Shown piece after piece: positions 1-7,869 of a DNA stretch of 64,000 bases (its first letter is position 1; each line of letters starts with the position of its first letter). Location of the stretch: contig CAVUMB010000007.1 in the NCBI GenBank assembly GCA_963742405.1, positions 496,001 to 560,000 of the forward strand, given 5' to 3'. The DNA is from JAGVSR01 sp963742405 (lineage in GTDB: Bacteria; Pseudomonadota; Alphaproteobacteria; Rhizobiales; Hyphomicrobiaceae). Position numbers and translations under genes: made by a program. The notes under the pieces are model-generated. The model did no database searches, had not been told where the DNA came from, and was given only the letters and a program-made list of their open reading frames with translations.

Positions 1-2
1 CT

Positions 3-458
3 TCGAAACTTCTCGGCGTAGCCCTACGTATCCTCAGAAGTCGCGAGGTTGCAGAGGAAGTTTTGCAGGAGGCTTTTTTCAAAGTTTGGGAGCGGGCGGG
101 AGATTACAATTCGGATATTGCCGCACCAGTCACCTGGATGGCCACCATCGTCCGCAATCGCGCGCTGGATGAAGCTCGTCGCCGTGTCAACCGCCCGACC
201 GGCGATGAGAGTGAATTGGAAAACATCGAAAGTAACGATGAGCATCCGATCGCGGGCCTGGAAAGGGCCGAAGATGTCGAACGTCTCTTACGTTGTCTCG
301 ACGGTTTAGAGTCCGAGAAGAAAGAAATTGTCCGCCTCGCCTACCTCGACGGCATGAGCCGCGAAGCTCTCGCCAAGCGTTTCGACCGCCCGGAAGGAAC
401 GATCAAAACCTGGCTCCACCGGAGCCTCGCCCAATTGAAAGGTTGCCTCGAGCAATGA
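3..458 (+). CDS. ECF (sigma-70 family) RNA polymerase sigma factor, 5' end cut by window
   Basis: The open frame enters from the left edge, so the N-terminus is missing; the first complete codon is at base 3. Visible are the end of region 2 (VAEEVLQEAFFKVWERA, then TWMATIVRNRALDEARRR) and region 4.2 with its helix-turn-helix (LAYLDGMSREALAKRF, then GTIKTWLHRSLAQLK). This layout is typical of group 4 (ECF) sigma factors, which direct RNA polymerase to a small stress regulon. The stop codon overlaps the start of the next gene (ATGA), and that gene encodes an anti-sigma factor, so the pair is a sigma/anti-sigma module. The subgroup is probably SigK/RpoE-like; the exact regulon cannot be read from the window. 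Confidence 0.9.
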   Translation, partial: SKLLGVALRILRSREVAEEVLQEAFFKVWERAGDYNSDIAAPVTWMATIVRNRALDEARRRVNRPTGDESELENIESNDEHPIAGLERAEDVERLLRCLDGLESEKKEIVRLAYLDGMSREALAKRFDRPEGTIKTWLHRSLAQLKGCLEQ

Positions 459-1174
459 CTGAGCTCGACGACATCGATGGCCTTGCTGCCGAGTACGTGC
501 TCGGCACGCTGACGCGCGAGGAACGCGTGTCGGTGGCCGAGCGCCGCATTGCCGAACGCCCACTTGACCGCGCCATTGAGGCCTGGGAACGCCGCCTCGG
601 ACCGCTCGTGGAAACCGTGGCACCCGTCGCGCCGTCTGCGAACCTTTACAATAAGATCCGCGCCCAGATAGGGCTGTCCCAGCATATCGTGTCGCTGAAG
701 GCCCGCGAACAGCAATTGGCGCGTCGCGCCGCGCGCTGGCGCAATGCTTTCGTTGGCGCAACGGCCATTGCCGCATCGCTGGTCGGCATCCTCGGTTACC
801 GCGAAAGTTTCGAGCGCAAGGATGCACGGCAATACGTGGCCGTGCTTGATACCGGCAGCGACATGCCGGGGTTTCTGCTCACCGTGGATACACGAACCAA
901 CATGGCGGTCATCACCGCCGTGAACCCACCGAAACAGAGCAATAAGACCTATCAGGTTTGGATGGTTTCGGACAAAATGCCAGGACCCAAGTCGCTCGGA
1001 ATGGTCGACAGGCCGGGCGAGATGAAAAAGATGCCCATGCAGTCAGGTCCCGAAATGGACCTCTTCATGAACGCTTCGTTCGCCGTCAGCGTCGAGCCCA
1101 TGGGCGGCTCGCCAACCGGCGCGCCGACCGGGCCGGTGCTGTTCACCGGTAAGCTCGTCCAGGCCACGCCCTGA
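455..1174 (+). CDS. RskA-like anti-sigma factor
   Basis: 239 residues starting at the ATG whose bases overlap the sigma-factor stop. The N-terminal part (DIDGLAAEYVLGTLTREER) resembles the sigma-binding anti-sigma domain of the RskA/RsgI type, without an obvious HxxxCxxC zinc motif. One membrane helix lies at about residues 97-113 (AFVGATAIAASLVGILGY), followed by an extracytoplasmic RskA C-terminal domain (TYQVWMVSDKMPGPKSLGMV). By family knowledge it would hold the upstream sigma factor at the membrane until an envelope signal releases it. The longer frame that begins at 293 only extends into the sigma gene and is not used. Confidence 0.85.
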   Translation: MTELDDIDGLAAEYVLGTLTREERVSVAERRIAERPLDRAIEAWERRLGPLVETVAPVAPSANLYNKIRAQIGLSQHIVSLKAREQQLARRAARWRNAFVGATAIAASLVGILGYRESFERKDARQYVAVLDTGSDMPGFLLTVDTRTNMAVITAVNPPKQSNKTYQVWMVSDKMPGPKSLGMVDRPGEMKKMPMQSGPEMDLFMNASFAVSVEPMGGSPTGAPTGPVLFTGKLVQATP

Positions 1175-1182
1175 GGCCCGAT

Positions 1183-1212
1183 GCTTGGCGCACAGATGCG
1201 TCTCCGCCAAGC
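1183..1212 (+). terminator. inverted repeat after the anti-sigma gene
   Basis: GCTTGGCG (1183-1190) and CGCCAAGC (1205-1212) form a perfect 8-bp stem with a 14-nt loop, nine bases after the anti-sigma stop. No T-tract follows, so it may be a mRNA 3' end stabiliser or a weak terminator and not a classical intrinsic terminator. Confidence 0.4.
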
Positions 1213-1244
1213 CTCTGGTATAAGACGCTCGGCCATCATGGTCC

Positions 1245-1321
1245 GGTCCCGTAGCTCAGCTGGATAGAGCGACAGTTTCCTAAACTGTAGGTCGCAGGTT
1301 CGAGACCTGCCGGGATCGCCA
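1245..1321 (+). tRNA. tRNA-Arg (anticodon CCT)
   Basis: Full cloverleaf. The acceptor stem is GGTCCCG (1245-1251) with CGGGATC (1311-1317), including one G-T pair. The D arm is GCTC/GAGC, the anticodon stem ACAGT/ACTGT has loop TTCCTAA giving anticodon CCT, and the T arm is GCAGG-TTCGAGA-CCTGC. The discriminator is G1318 and CCA is encoded at 1319-1321. It reads the AGG arginine codon. A TATAAG hexamer at 1219-1224 is a possible -10 element, but no good -35 element matches it. Confidence 0.97.
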
Positions 1322-1473
1322 AGCAGCAGCACGTTCGTCGCTTCTCCGACCGTCCTTCGCCTGTATTGACTGCCCGCTAAGGCAACATCATGCTGACTTT
1401 GCGGGCGGAGGAGCCAATTGACTCTAAGTGGTTTCCCGTAACACTGTGCGGTCAGAGGTGACGTCCGCCACTT

Positions 1474-1497
1474 CTGATGACTGCAAAGTTCCATCAG
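1474..1497 (+). promoter_or_regulatory. hairpin directly in front of the tmoX ribosome binding site
   Basis: CTGATG (1474-1479) and CATCAG (1492-1497) are perfect complements with a 12-nt loop. The repeat ends two bases before the strong Shine-Dalgarno GGAGGG (1500-1505) of tmoX. It could affect translation of the binding protein; this is inference from position only. Confidence 0.3.
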
Positions 1498-1509
1498 TTG
1501 GAGGGTTGG

Positions 1510-2484
1510 ATGCTTCGTTTTCTCACCAGTCGCCGGGTTGCGACCGGCGCCGGTCTCGCCGTATCCGCGGCCTTACTTTCGCTACCCGCCCGCGCCGCCG
1601 TTCCGGAATCGCCGGATCCGATCAAGATCGCGCTCTTCGATTGGACGAGCGTCAATCTCAATGCCAAGATCATCGGCGGGATTCTCTCAAAGCTCGGCTA
1701 TAACGTCGAATATACCACCGCCGATTACCTCTCCAGCGTCACCACCGGCTTGACGACGGGCGACCTCACGCTCGGCGTTGAATATTGGGATACGACAGCC
1801 GGCGAGGCGATGAAGGCCTCCGACGCCACCGGCAAAACCGAGCGCCTCGGACCGCTCGGCCCGAAGGCCAAGGAAGAGTGGTGGTACCCGCTCTACATGA
1901 AGGAAAAGTGCCCCGGTCTTCCCAACTGGGAAGCGTTGAAGGACCCCAAGTGCGCGGCAGCCTTCGCAACGCCTGAAACGGCGCCGAAGGGCCGCTACCT
2001 CGGCGCTCCTGTCACCTGGGAAGGCTTTGACGACGAGCGCGTCGTATCATTGGGTCTGCCGTTCACGGTCATCCACGCCGGCACTGACGGCGCAATGTTC
2101 GCCGAACTCGACAGCGCCTATCAGCGCAAGGCGCCGATGATGCTGTGGATCTATTCGCCGCATTGGGCCAATGCAAAATACAAGGGCGAATGGGTCGAAT
2201 TCCCCAAGCACACCAAGGAGTGCTACACGGACCCCAAATGGGGCGTAAATCCCGATCAGGCTTACGACTGCGGCAAGCCCACCGGCGAAATCTGGAAATA
2301 CTCCTGGGCCGGCATGAAAGATAAGTGGCCGGTCGCCCACAAGCTCGCCAAGAACTACACCATCGATACCGACGAGTTGAACAAGCTTGCCGGCCAGGTT
2401 GATCTTGAAAACAAGACGATGGAAGAAGTCGCCGACGCCTGGATTGCGGCCAACGAAGCCAAGTGGAAGGAATGGGTGAAGTAG
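1510..2484 (+). CDS. tmoX: TMAO/betaine-type ABC transporter substrate-binding protein (TmoX-like)
   Basis: 324 residues. The ATG at 1510 is chosen because GGAGGG (1500-1505) sits at the right distance and because it gives a classical signal peptide (MLRFLTSRRVATGAGLAVSA... ending ARA-AV). The mature part starts PDPIKIALFDWTSVN and matches the OpuAC/ProX family of periplasmic quaternary-amine binding proteins. Many Trp/Tyr residues (TLGVEYWDT, EEWWYPLYMKE, SPHWANAKYKGEWVEF) could form the aromatic cage that holds a methylated-ammonium head group. It is followed by ATPase and permease genes, and the nearby tmm-tdm-dmm genes make TMAO the likeliest substrate, as for TmoX of Ruegeria. Glycine betaine or choline remains possible. 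Confidence 0.82.
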   Translation: MLRFLTSRRVATGAGLAVSAALLSLPARAAVPESPDPIKIALFDWTSVNLNAKIIGGILSKLGYNVEYTTADYLSSVTTGLTTGDLTLGVEYWDTTAGEAMKASDATGKTERLGPLGPKAKEEWWYPLYMKEKCPGLPNWEALKDPKCAAAFATPETAPKGRYLGAPVTWEGFDDERVVSLGLPFTVIHAGTDGAMFAELDSAYQRKAPMMLWIYSPHWANAKYKGEWVEFPKHTKECYTDPKWGVNPDQAYDCGKPTGEIWKYSWAGMKDKWPVAHKLAKNYTIDTDELNKLAGQVDLENKTMEEVADAWIAANEAKWKEWVK

Positions 2485-2508
2485 CCCAACGGTGACGATA
2501 CTCGCCGT

Positions 2509-2535
2509 GGCCGGTTGCCCGCTCGGCAACCGGCC
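2509..2535 (+). repeat. perfect 11-bp hairpin between tmoX and tmoV
   Basis: GGCCGGTTGCC (2509-2519), loop CGCTC, GGCAACCGGCC (2525-2535): a perfect 11-bp stem with a 5-nt loop and no T-tract. It lies between the binding-protein stop and the ATPase start. Such hairpins in ABC operons often protect the upstream binding-protein mRNA or partly stop transcription, which gives an excess of binding protein. Confidence 0.7.
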
Positions 2536-2559
2536 TTCTCGGAACTGGCCGGAGATGGC

Positions 2560-3657
2560 ATGAGCATACCGTCACTGAAAACGCTTAGCGCCGCAGCAAC
2601 CGTGGACCAGCGCCCGGTTAAAATCGCCTGCGAAAGCCTATGGAAAATCTACGGCGAGAATGCACGTTCGCTTCTTGCGTCAAAAGGGGCGGCGGCAACG
2701 CCCGAAGACATCGCGGCGGCCAACGTCGTCGTCGCTGTCAGAAACGTAAATTTGAAGGTCCGCGAGGGCGAGACGTTCATCGTCATGGGCTTGTCGGGTT
2801 CGGGCAAGTCGACGCTCGTGCGCTGTCTGTCGCGTCTCGTTGAACCGACGTCCGGTCAGGTCCTGCTGGACGGCAAGGATCTTTTGCAGGCGACGGACGC
2901 AGAGCTGATCGACATCCGCCGCCACAAGATGGGAATGGTTTTCCAGAACTTCGCCCTGTTGCCTCATCTGACGGTACTGGACAATGTCGCGTTTCCCCTC
3001 TCCGTCCAGGGTGTCGCGCGAAGCGAGCGCGAGAACCGGGCCCGTGAGGTTATCGAACTGGTCTCGCTGACCGGTCGCGAGAATTTTTACCCACGTGAAC
3101 TGTCCGGCGGCCAGCAACAGCGGGTCGGCATTGCCCGCAGTCTCGCCGTCCGCCCCGAAGTCTGGTTCCTCGACGAACCGTTTTCCGCGCTCGATCCGCT
3201 GATCCGCCGCGAAATGCAGGCCGAGATCGCCCGCTTGCAGAGCGTCTTGAAGAAAACCGTCGTTTTCATCACCCATGATATCGACGAAGCGATCCGTCTC
3301 GGTGACCGCATTGCAATTATGAAAGACGGTGAGGTCATTCAGGTCGGCACGCCTGAAGATCTCGTGATCGAACCGGCCACGCCCTACGTCGCCGACTTCA
3401 CACGCGATGTTCCGCGTGCCAAGGTCATGTCCGCAAGCCAACTCATGAAGCCGGTCGTTCACTCGCCCGAACACTACGGCGGCATCGTCCGGACGACCGA
3501 CAAAATCGCCGCCTTTGCGCCGGCCATCGTTCGCGCCAAGAAGCCATTCGGTGTCGCTGACGAAGGCGGCGCCGTGGTCGGCGAAATCGCCTTTGAAGAT
3601 GTCATTGATCTCCTTGCCGGCGTGTCGGATCGCGAGTCGGCTGGAGGTCCTGTATGA
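2560..3657 (+). CDS. tmoV: ABC transporter ATP-binding protein, ProV/TmoV-like
   Basis: 365 residues from the ATG at 2560, preceded by GGAG at 2551-2554; an upstream TTG in frame lies inside the intergenic hairpin and is not used. Walker A GLSGSGKST is near residue 77, the ABC signature LSGGQQQRVGIARSL near 181 and Walker B VWFLDEPFSALD near 202, with H-loop FITHDIDEAIR. The roughly 110-residue C-terminal extension (after GDRIAIMKDGEVIQVGTPEDL) is the regulatory, CBS-like part found in ProV/OpuAA proteins. It energises the import of the substrate bound by the upstream protein. Its stop overlaps the permease start (ATGA), so the two are translationally coupled. Confidence 0.87.
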   Translation: MSIPSLKTLSAAATVDQRPVKIACESLWKIYGENARSLLASKGAAATPEDIAAANVVVAVRNVNLKVREGETFIVMGLSGSGKSTLVRCLSRLVEPTSGQVLLDGKDLLQATDAELIDIRRHKMGMVFQNFALLPHLTVLDNVAFPLSVQGVARSERENRAREVIELVSLTGRENFYPRELSGGQQQRVGIARSLAVRPEVWFLDEPFSALDPLIRREMQAEIARLQSVLKKTVVFITHDIDEAIRLGDRIAIMKDGEVIQVGTPEDLVIEPATPYVADFTRDVPRAKVMSASQLMKPVVHSPEHYGGIVRTTDKIAAFAPAIVRAKKPFGVADEGGAVVGEIAFEDVIDLLAGVSDRESAGGPV

Positions 3658-5633
3658 GCCGTGCGATCAGCATCGACGGCACGGGGTCTGAGCCCGTTTC
3701 TTTGCAGGCACTCGCCTGGGCCGCGGCGCTGCTCGGCACCGTTCTGCTTTTTGTCTTCCCAGGTGCCCTACCTTGGGCAGTCAAATATCCGACCTGGGCC
3801 GTGGTGCCGTTCGCCGACGCCATGTCGGCCATGATGAATTTTCTAAAGACCTACTTCTCGTGGCTGACACGCGGCATCACGGATGTGCTCAGTGTGCCGC
3901 TCGGCTTCGTCACCGGCCTTCTGGCCAAAGGCTGGAAGTTCGGCAGCGGCCCCGACACTTGGATGATCCCGCGCGTGTCATGGGTTGGAATTGTCGCCGC
4001 ATTTACGATCGCCGGATACGCGCTCGGCGGCGCCCGGCTTGCCGCCCTCGCCGCCGGCTGCATGCTCTACGTCGCGATCTTCGGCCAGTGGGACAGCACC
4101 ATGCTGACCCTCTCGTTGATCATCGTTGCGGTCCCGCTTTGCATTTTGATCGGTGCGGCGATCGGCATCCTCGGATATCGCCGTCCCGGCGTCGACGCGC
4201 TCGTTATCAACCCGGCGCTCGACTTCATGCAAACGGTCCCGACGTTCGCATACTTGCTCCCGATGCTGCTGTTGTTCGGCACCAATCCCGTTGCCGCCGT
4301 CATCGCGACCGCGATCTTCTCCATCCCGCCGATGGTTCGCGCTACGACGCTCGCCTTGCAACGCGTTCCCGCCGAGATTGATGATCTAGGCTCGATGGTC
4401 GGTTGTTCGCCGCGGCAGAAACTCTATCGCGTGCTGTTACCCTCGGGGCGTCCGTTGCTGATGGTCGGCGTCAATCAGGTCATCATGCTGGCGCTCAATA
4501 TGGTGATCATCGCTTCGATGATCGGCGCCGGCGGGCTGGGATATGACGTGCTGCTGGCGTTGCGTGCACTCAAAATCGGTCCGGGCATGGAAGCCGGCCT
4601 CGCGATTGTCGTTATCGCCATTGTGCTCGACCGGTTGAGCCAGGCCGCAGCAACCTATCGCCCGGCCGCCGTGATTCCTGGTGCACCCGTCTGGCAGAAC
4701 CATCCGTTCTTGTCGCTTGCGCTCGTCGCTTTGGTCGTCACGACGCTCCTCAGTCTGGTTTTTCCGCCGCTGGGGTCGCTGCCCAGGGCGTGGACGATAT
4801 CAACCGGTCCGATGTGGAAGGCGGCGGTCGACTGGATCAATGTCAATTACTTCGATGCCATCGATGCCTTCCGCACGTCGCTGATCGTGTGGGTCTTGAA
4901 CCCGGTGCGAAACTTTCTCGAAGGTTTCCCGTGGCTCGCCGCCGTCACGCTGCTCAGCCTCGCGGGATACACCCTCGGCGGGTTCCGGCTCGTGCTCGTC
5001 GTGCTGCCGTTGACGCTCTTCTGCGCCGTTACCGGCTTGTGGGAGAAAAGCATGGCGACGCTTTACCTTTGTGGCGTTGCGACAGCCATCTCCCTCCTCA
5101 TTGGCGTGCCGATCGGCCTCTATGCCTCGCGGAGCGACCGCTTCCAGGGCTTCATCACGCCGATCCTCGACACGCTGCAGACCCTGCCGTCGTTCTGTTT
5201 CATCATTCCCGTGGTCATGCTGTTTCGCGTCGGCGATGTGACAGCTCTGATCGCAACCGTTCTTTTCGCCATCGTGCCGGCTATCCGCTACACCAACCAC
5301 GGCATCCGCCAGATCCCGGTCTCCCTGATCGAAGCGGCAAAAGTGTCCGGCTGCACGCCGCGGCAGACGTTCTGGCGGGTCCAGTTACCTCTCGCCCTGC
5401 CCGAGATCATGCTCGGCCTCAATCAGACGGTTCTGCTGGCGCTGAGTATGATCATCATCTGCGCTATGATCGGTACCCGCGATCTTGGCCAGGAAGTTTT
5501 CATCGCGCTGGCCAAGGCCGATGCAGGCCGAGGCATAACCGCGGGTATCGCTATTGCCTTCATCGGTATCGTGGCCGACCGGCTGCTCCGGGCAGTTGCG
5601 CGCAGGGCCCAATCAAATCTTGGTCTGGCTTAA
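3654..5633 (+). CDS. tmoW: ABC transporter permease with two fused ProW-type domains (TmoW-like)
   Basis: 659 residues, about twice the length of a single ProW permease. Two BPD_transp domains are visible in tandem. Each has its own cytoplasmic EAA-like loop: SMVGCSPRQKLYRVLLPSGRP in the first half and AKVSGCTPRQTFWRVQLPLAL in the second. Each loop is followed by a similar membrane segment (NQVIMLALNMVIIASMIG and NQTVLLALSMIIICAMIG). The fused chain can therefore supply both transmembrane halves of the importer. It is coupled to the ATPase gene by a 4-base overlap. The same fused arrangement is known for the TMAO transporter of marine methylamine users. The exact substrate is inferred from context. 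Confidence 0.87.
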   Translation: MSRAISIDGTGSEPVSLQALAWAAALLGTVLLFVFPGALPWAVKYPTWAVVPFADAMSAMMNFLKTYFSWLTRGITDVLSVPLGFVTGLLAKGWKFGSGPDTWMIPRVSWVGIVAAFTIAGYALGGARLAALAAGCMLYVAIFGQWDSTMLTLSLIIVAVPLCILIGAAIGILGYRRPGVDALVINPALDFMQTVPTFAYLLPMLLLFGTNPVAAVIATAIFSIPPMVRATTLALQRVPAEIDDLGSMVGCSPRQKLYRVLLPSGRPLLMVGVNQVIMLALNMVIIASMIGAGGLGYDVLLALRALKIGPGMEAGLAIVVIAIVLDRLSQAAATYRPAAVIPGAPVWQNHPFLSLALVALVVTTLLSLVFPPLGSLPRAWTISTGPMWKAAVDWINVNYFDAIDAFRTSLIVWVLNPVRNFLEGFPWLAAVTLLSLAGYTLGGFRLVLVVLPLTLFCAVTGLWEKSMATLYLCGVATAISLLIGVPIGLYASRSDRFQGFITPILDTLQTLPSFCFIIPVVMLFRVGDVTALIATVLFAIVPAIRYTNHGIRQIPVSLIEAAKVSGCTPRQTFWRVQLPLALPEIMLGLNQTVLLALSMIIICAMIGTRDLGQEVFIALAKADAGRGITAGIAIAFIGIVADRLLRAVARRAQSNLGLA

Positions 5634-5963
5634 AGCCGACCTTCTCCGCCTTGTGCCGGCGTCGGCAACGGTGTCGGGGTGCAATGCTTATCCCGCAGGC
5701 AATCGCCCGTCTTCTTCGCACGCTCGTGATGTCATCCGATGCGCCCGCCCGCACTATTGGGTGGTCATCGGTGGGCGGTGAACACGATTTTCGTCAACGA
5801 CTGTAGTCACTTCTGATCCTGCTCAAGTCAAACACTGCCATTCGTTTCATGACTGGCACAAAGGTTGCCCTATAGGAAACGAGGCGCGTTCGCAACCAAG
5901 GCTCTAGGGGGAGCCGCGGATGGGGAAACGATCCTGTGTACCGGCCAGCAGGGGAGACTGCGT
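5634..5963 (+). other. 330-bp intergenic region between tmoW and the amt gene
   Basis: No convincing gene. It holds the sigma-54 promoter at 5854-5868 and a copy of the decamer CACTTCTGAT (5808-5817) that also occurs upstream of tmoX (1469-1478). No clear intrinsic terminator for tmoW was seen. Confidence 0.7.
5854..5868 (+). promoter_or_regulatory. sigma-54 (RpoN) -24/-12 promoter of the amt gene
   Basis: TGGCAC (5854-5859), five bases, TTGC (5865-5868). The GG and GC doublets are separated by exactly 10 bases, which fits the RpoN consensus TGGCAC-N5-TTGC completely. Transcription would start near 5880, about 85 bases before the Amt ATG. RpoN promoters of ammonium transporters are normally activated by NtrC under nitrogen limitation; no perfect NtrC dyad was recognised upstream. 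Confidence 0.8.
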
Positions 5964-7376
5964 ATGACCGATCAAGCTACTGCACTGACAACGATTTTTA
6001 CGGAATTCTACTTCTTTATAACCATCGTTCTGATGTTCTTCATCCACGTTGGCTTCTGCATGTATGAAGTGGGCGTCGCTCGCACAAAAAACGTGCAGCA
6101 CACGCTCCTCAAGAACGCGATGGCCATTCCAGTCGTCGGATTGGCTTTCTTCCTTTTCGGCATGTGGCTCTACATCGCTCCGCAGGGTTGGCCGGTGGCC
6201 ACCTCAGAAGTCAGCTTCGCGACCGGCTTCGAACCATGGTCCGAGAAGCTCGCACCGAATCTTTCCGACCGCATCTCCGGCGTATTCTGGGGCGCCTTTG
6301 CGCTCTTCGGTATGACCGCGGCGTCGATCGTCTCCGGCTCCATTATCGAGCGCTCTAAGACGACCGGCTTTTTCATCATCGCCGTCTGGGTCGGTGCCGT
6401 GGCGTGGGTCATCCCCGCTGCTTGGGGCTGGTCTGGCAACGGCTGGATGACGCAGTACTTCGGCTTCCACGATCAATACTGTTCCGCCGTTCTGCACGGC
6501 GTCGCAGGCTTTGCGGCCCTGGGCATCCTTCTCCACCTCGGCCCACGCATCGGAAAGTTCGGACCAGACGGCACGCCGCGTGAAATCCCGGCTCACAATC
6601 CGTGGATGGTCACCGTCGGCCTCTTCATGATCTACATCGGCTTCTTCGGCTTCTATGCCGCCTGCCACATTCCGATTGCGAATGTTGCTGCCGAAGGTCA
6701 GCCCGCCTACTGGACCGCCACCAACATCTACGGCGTTCCGATCACGCTCTCCGGCGTGACGATGAACTTCCTGCTCGCTCTCTTCGGCGGCATGATGACG
6801 GCCTATATCGTCTCTGGCGGCAATGCCTACTGGACGTTCTCGGGCGGTCTGACGGGCCTTATCTCGGCATCGGCCGGTAACGACCTCTATCACCCCGCCG
6901 TTGCTCTGGGGATAGCCGCGGTCGGCACCGCCATGGCCTACAAAATGCACAACTGGGTCGAAGAGAAATTCAAGCTCGACGACGCGGTCGGTGCCGTGGC
7001 GGTGCACGGCTATTGCGGTCTCTTCGGCGGCATCGCGGCCGGCTTCGCATTGTGGGGCTATCCCGCAATCTATCCGTCCGCCGGCACGCTAGTCGCTCTG
7101 TCGGAAGGCGCTGGCTGGTTTGGCACCAACGCGGAAGGTCTCCCGATCATCACCCCGATGGGCAACACGATCGTTTCGCTCATCTTCTGCATCGGTTTCG
7201 GCTTCATCCCGGGATACATCCTGGGCGGAATTCTGAAGGCCGTTGGCCTCCTGCGCGTCGACCCACGCGTCGAACTCACGGGCCTTGATGGCGAAGTGTC
7301 TTCCACGACGTACCCGAACATCTCGGGCGCGGAAGCCGCCTTCGAAGCTCTGCAGCGCAAGGAAAGCAAGATTTAA
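5964..7376 (+). CDS. Amt-family ammonium/methylammonium transporter
   Basis: 470 residues from the ATG at 5964, preceded by GGGGAGA. About eleven membrane segments. The twin pore histidines of AmtB are conserved: H178 (VLHGVAGFAAL) and H348 (VAVHGYCGLFGG). The conserved aspartate lies eight residues before the first His, in FHDQYCSAVLH, but the usual DFAGG segment there is replaced by DQYCS. The C-terminal tail has GLDGEVSSTTYPN in place of the classical GLD..HGE..Y motif. No glnK/glnB gene follows, unlike standard amtB operons; instead a gene for a small membrane protein does. Lying between TMAO import and TMA oxidation genes, it may take up methylammonium or ammonium. Substrate unproven. 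Confidence 0.88.
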   Translation: MTDQATALTTIFTEFYFFITIVLMFFIHVGFCMYEVGVARTKNVQHTLLKNAMAIPVVGLAFFLFGMWLYIAPQGWPVATSEVSFATGFEPWSEKLAPNLSDRISGVFWGAFALFGMTAASIVSGSIIERSKTTGFFIIAVWVGAVAWVIPAAWGWSGNGWMTQYFGFHDQYCSAVLHGVAGFAALGILLHLGPRIGKFGPDGTPREIPAHNPWMVTVGLFMIYIGFFGFYAACHIPIANVAAEGQPAYWTATNIYGVPITLSGVTMNFLLALFGGMMTAYIVSGGNAYWTFSGGLTGLISASAGNDLYHPAVALGIAAVGTAMAYKMHNWVEEKFKLDDAVGAVAVHGYCGLFGGIAAGFALWGYPAIYPSAGTLVALSEGAGWFGTNAEGLPIITPMGNTIVSLIFCIGFGFIPGYILGGILKAVGLLRVDPRVELTGLDGEVSSTTYPNISGAEAAFEALQRKESKI

Positions 7377-7406
7377 TCTCACTCAATCAATCAACAGGAG
7401 AACACC

Positions 7407-7598
7407 ATGAATACGGGTGTCACCAGCCTCGCCAAGATCCCGGAACTCACCGCGGTCTATCCCTTCCACGGTGCCGAGTACGCCTTCGCCGGCTTCATCG
7501 CCGCCTTCTTCGTGATCTTCATCGTTCGTCAGCTCGTGATGGAATCGCGGCACCACAAGGACATCATCGGCTCGTTCACAGCGAGCCCGGCTGAATAA
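7407..7598 (+). CDS. small single-span membrane protein paired with the Amt gene
   Basis: 63 residues, 30 bases after the Amt stop, with a clear CAGGAG Shine-Dalgarno six bases before the ATG. One hydrophobic helix lies at about residues 25-45 (EYAFAGFIAAFFVIFIVRQL), followed by a short polar tail with ESRHHKD. I do not recognise a family. The tight spacing, good ribosome site and shared terminator at 7662-7700 make a two-gene transcription unit with amt. It may be an accessory or regulatory subunit of the transporter; this is inference only. Confidence 0.75.
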   Translation: MNTGVTSLAKIPELTAVYPFHGAEYAFAGFIAAFFVIFIVRQLVMESRHHKDIIGSFTASPAE

Positions 7599-7661
7599 TA
7601 CGACGACGACGACGTTCCGCACCTGCCGGGGAGAGGCACCCCAGCCGGCGGGCGCGACAAC

Positions 7662-7700
7662 CGAGGCCTCGGGAGCGGACGCCCGGGGCCTCGTCTTTTT
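7662..7700 (+). terminator. intrinsic terminator of the amt-small protein unit
   Basis: CGAGGCCTCGGG (7662-7673), loop AGCGGACG, CCCGGGGCCTCG (7682-7693): a 12-bp stem with one T-G wobble, followed at once by TCTTTTT. Confidence 0.92.
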
Positions 7701-7869
7701 GACCGCTAAATTCAGCCCACGTCTTTCCTGAGAAGAAAAGTATTTTGACAACGTAAAATCCCCATGCATCCTTTCGCCGCACGCTGGTTGAGGGGCATCA
7801 AAGGCCAACGGCCAACGCGACAACAGGAAGGCTCGCGCAAAAGCGGGCGGCCAAGGGGAGACACCGATT

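Noticed and set aside
952..1494. 180-residue minus-strand frame containing GDPGRSRTCDLQFRK
   Set aside because: It is the reverse translation of tRNA-Arg and its flanks, a well-known annotation artefact, and it also overlaps the anti-sigma gene.
4790..5806. 338-residue plus-strand frame in the second half of tmoW
   Set aside because: Arg/His-rich shadow in another frame of the permease.
7745..7773. TTGACA at 7745-7750 as a promoter for the APC permease
   Set aside because: The -35 is perfect but no acceptable -10 lies 16-18 bases downstream.
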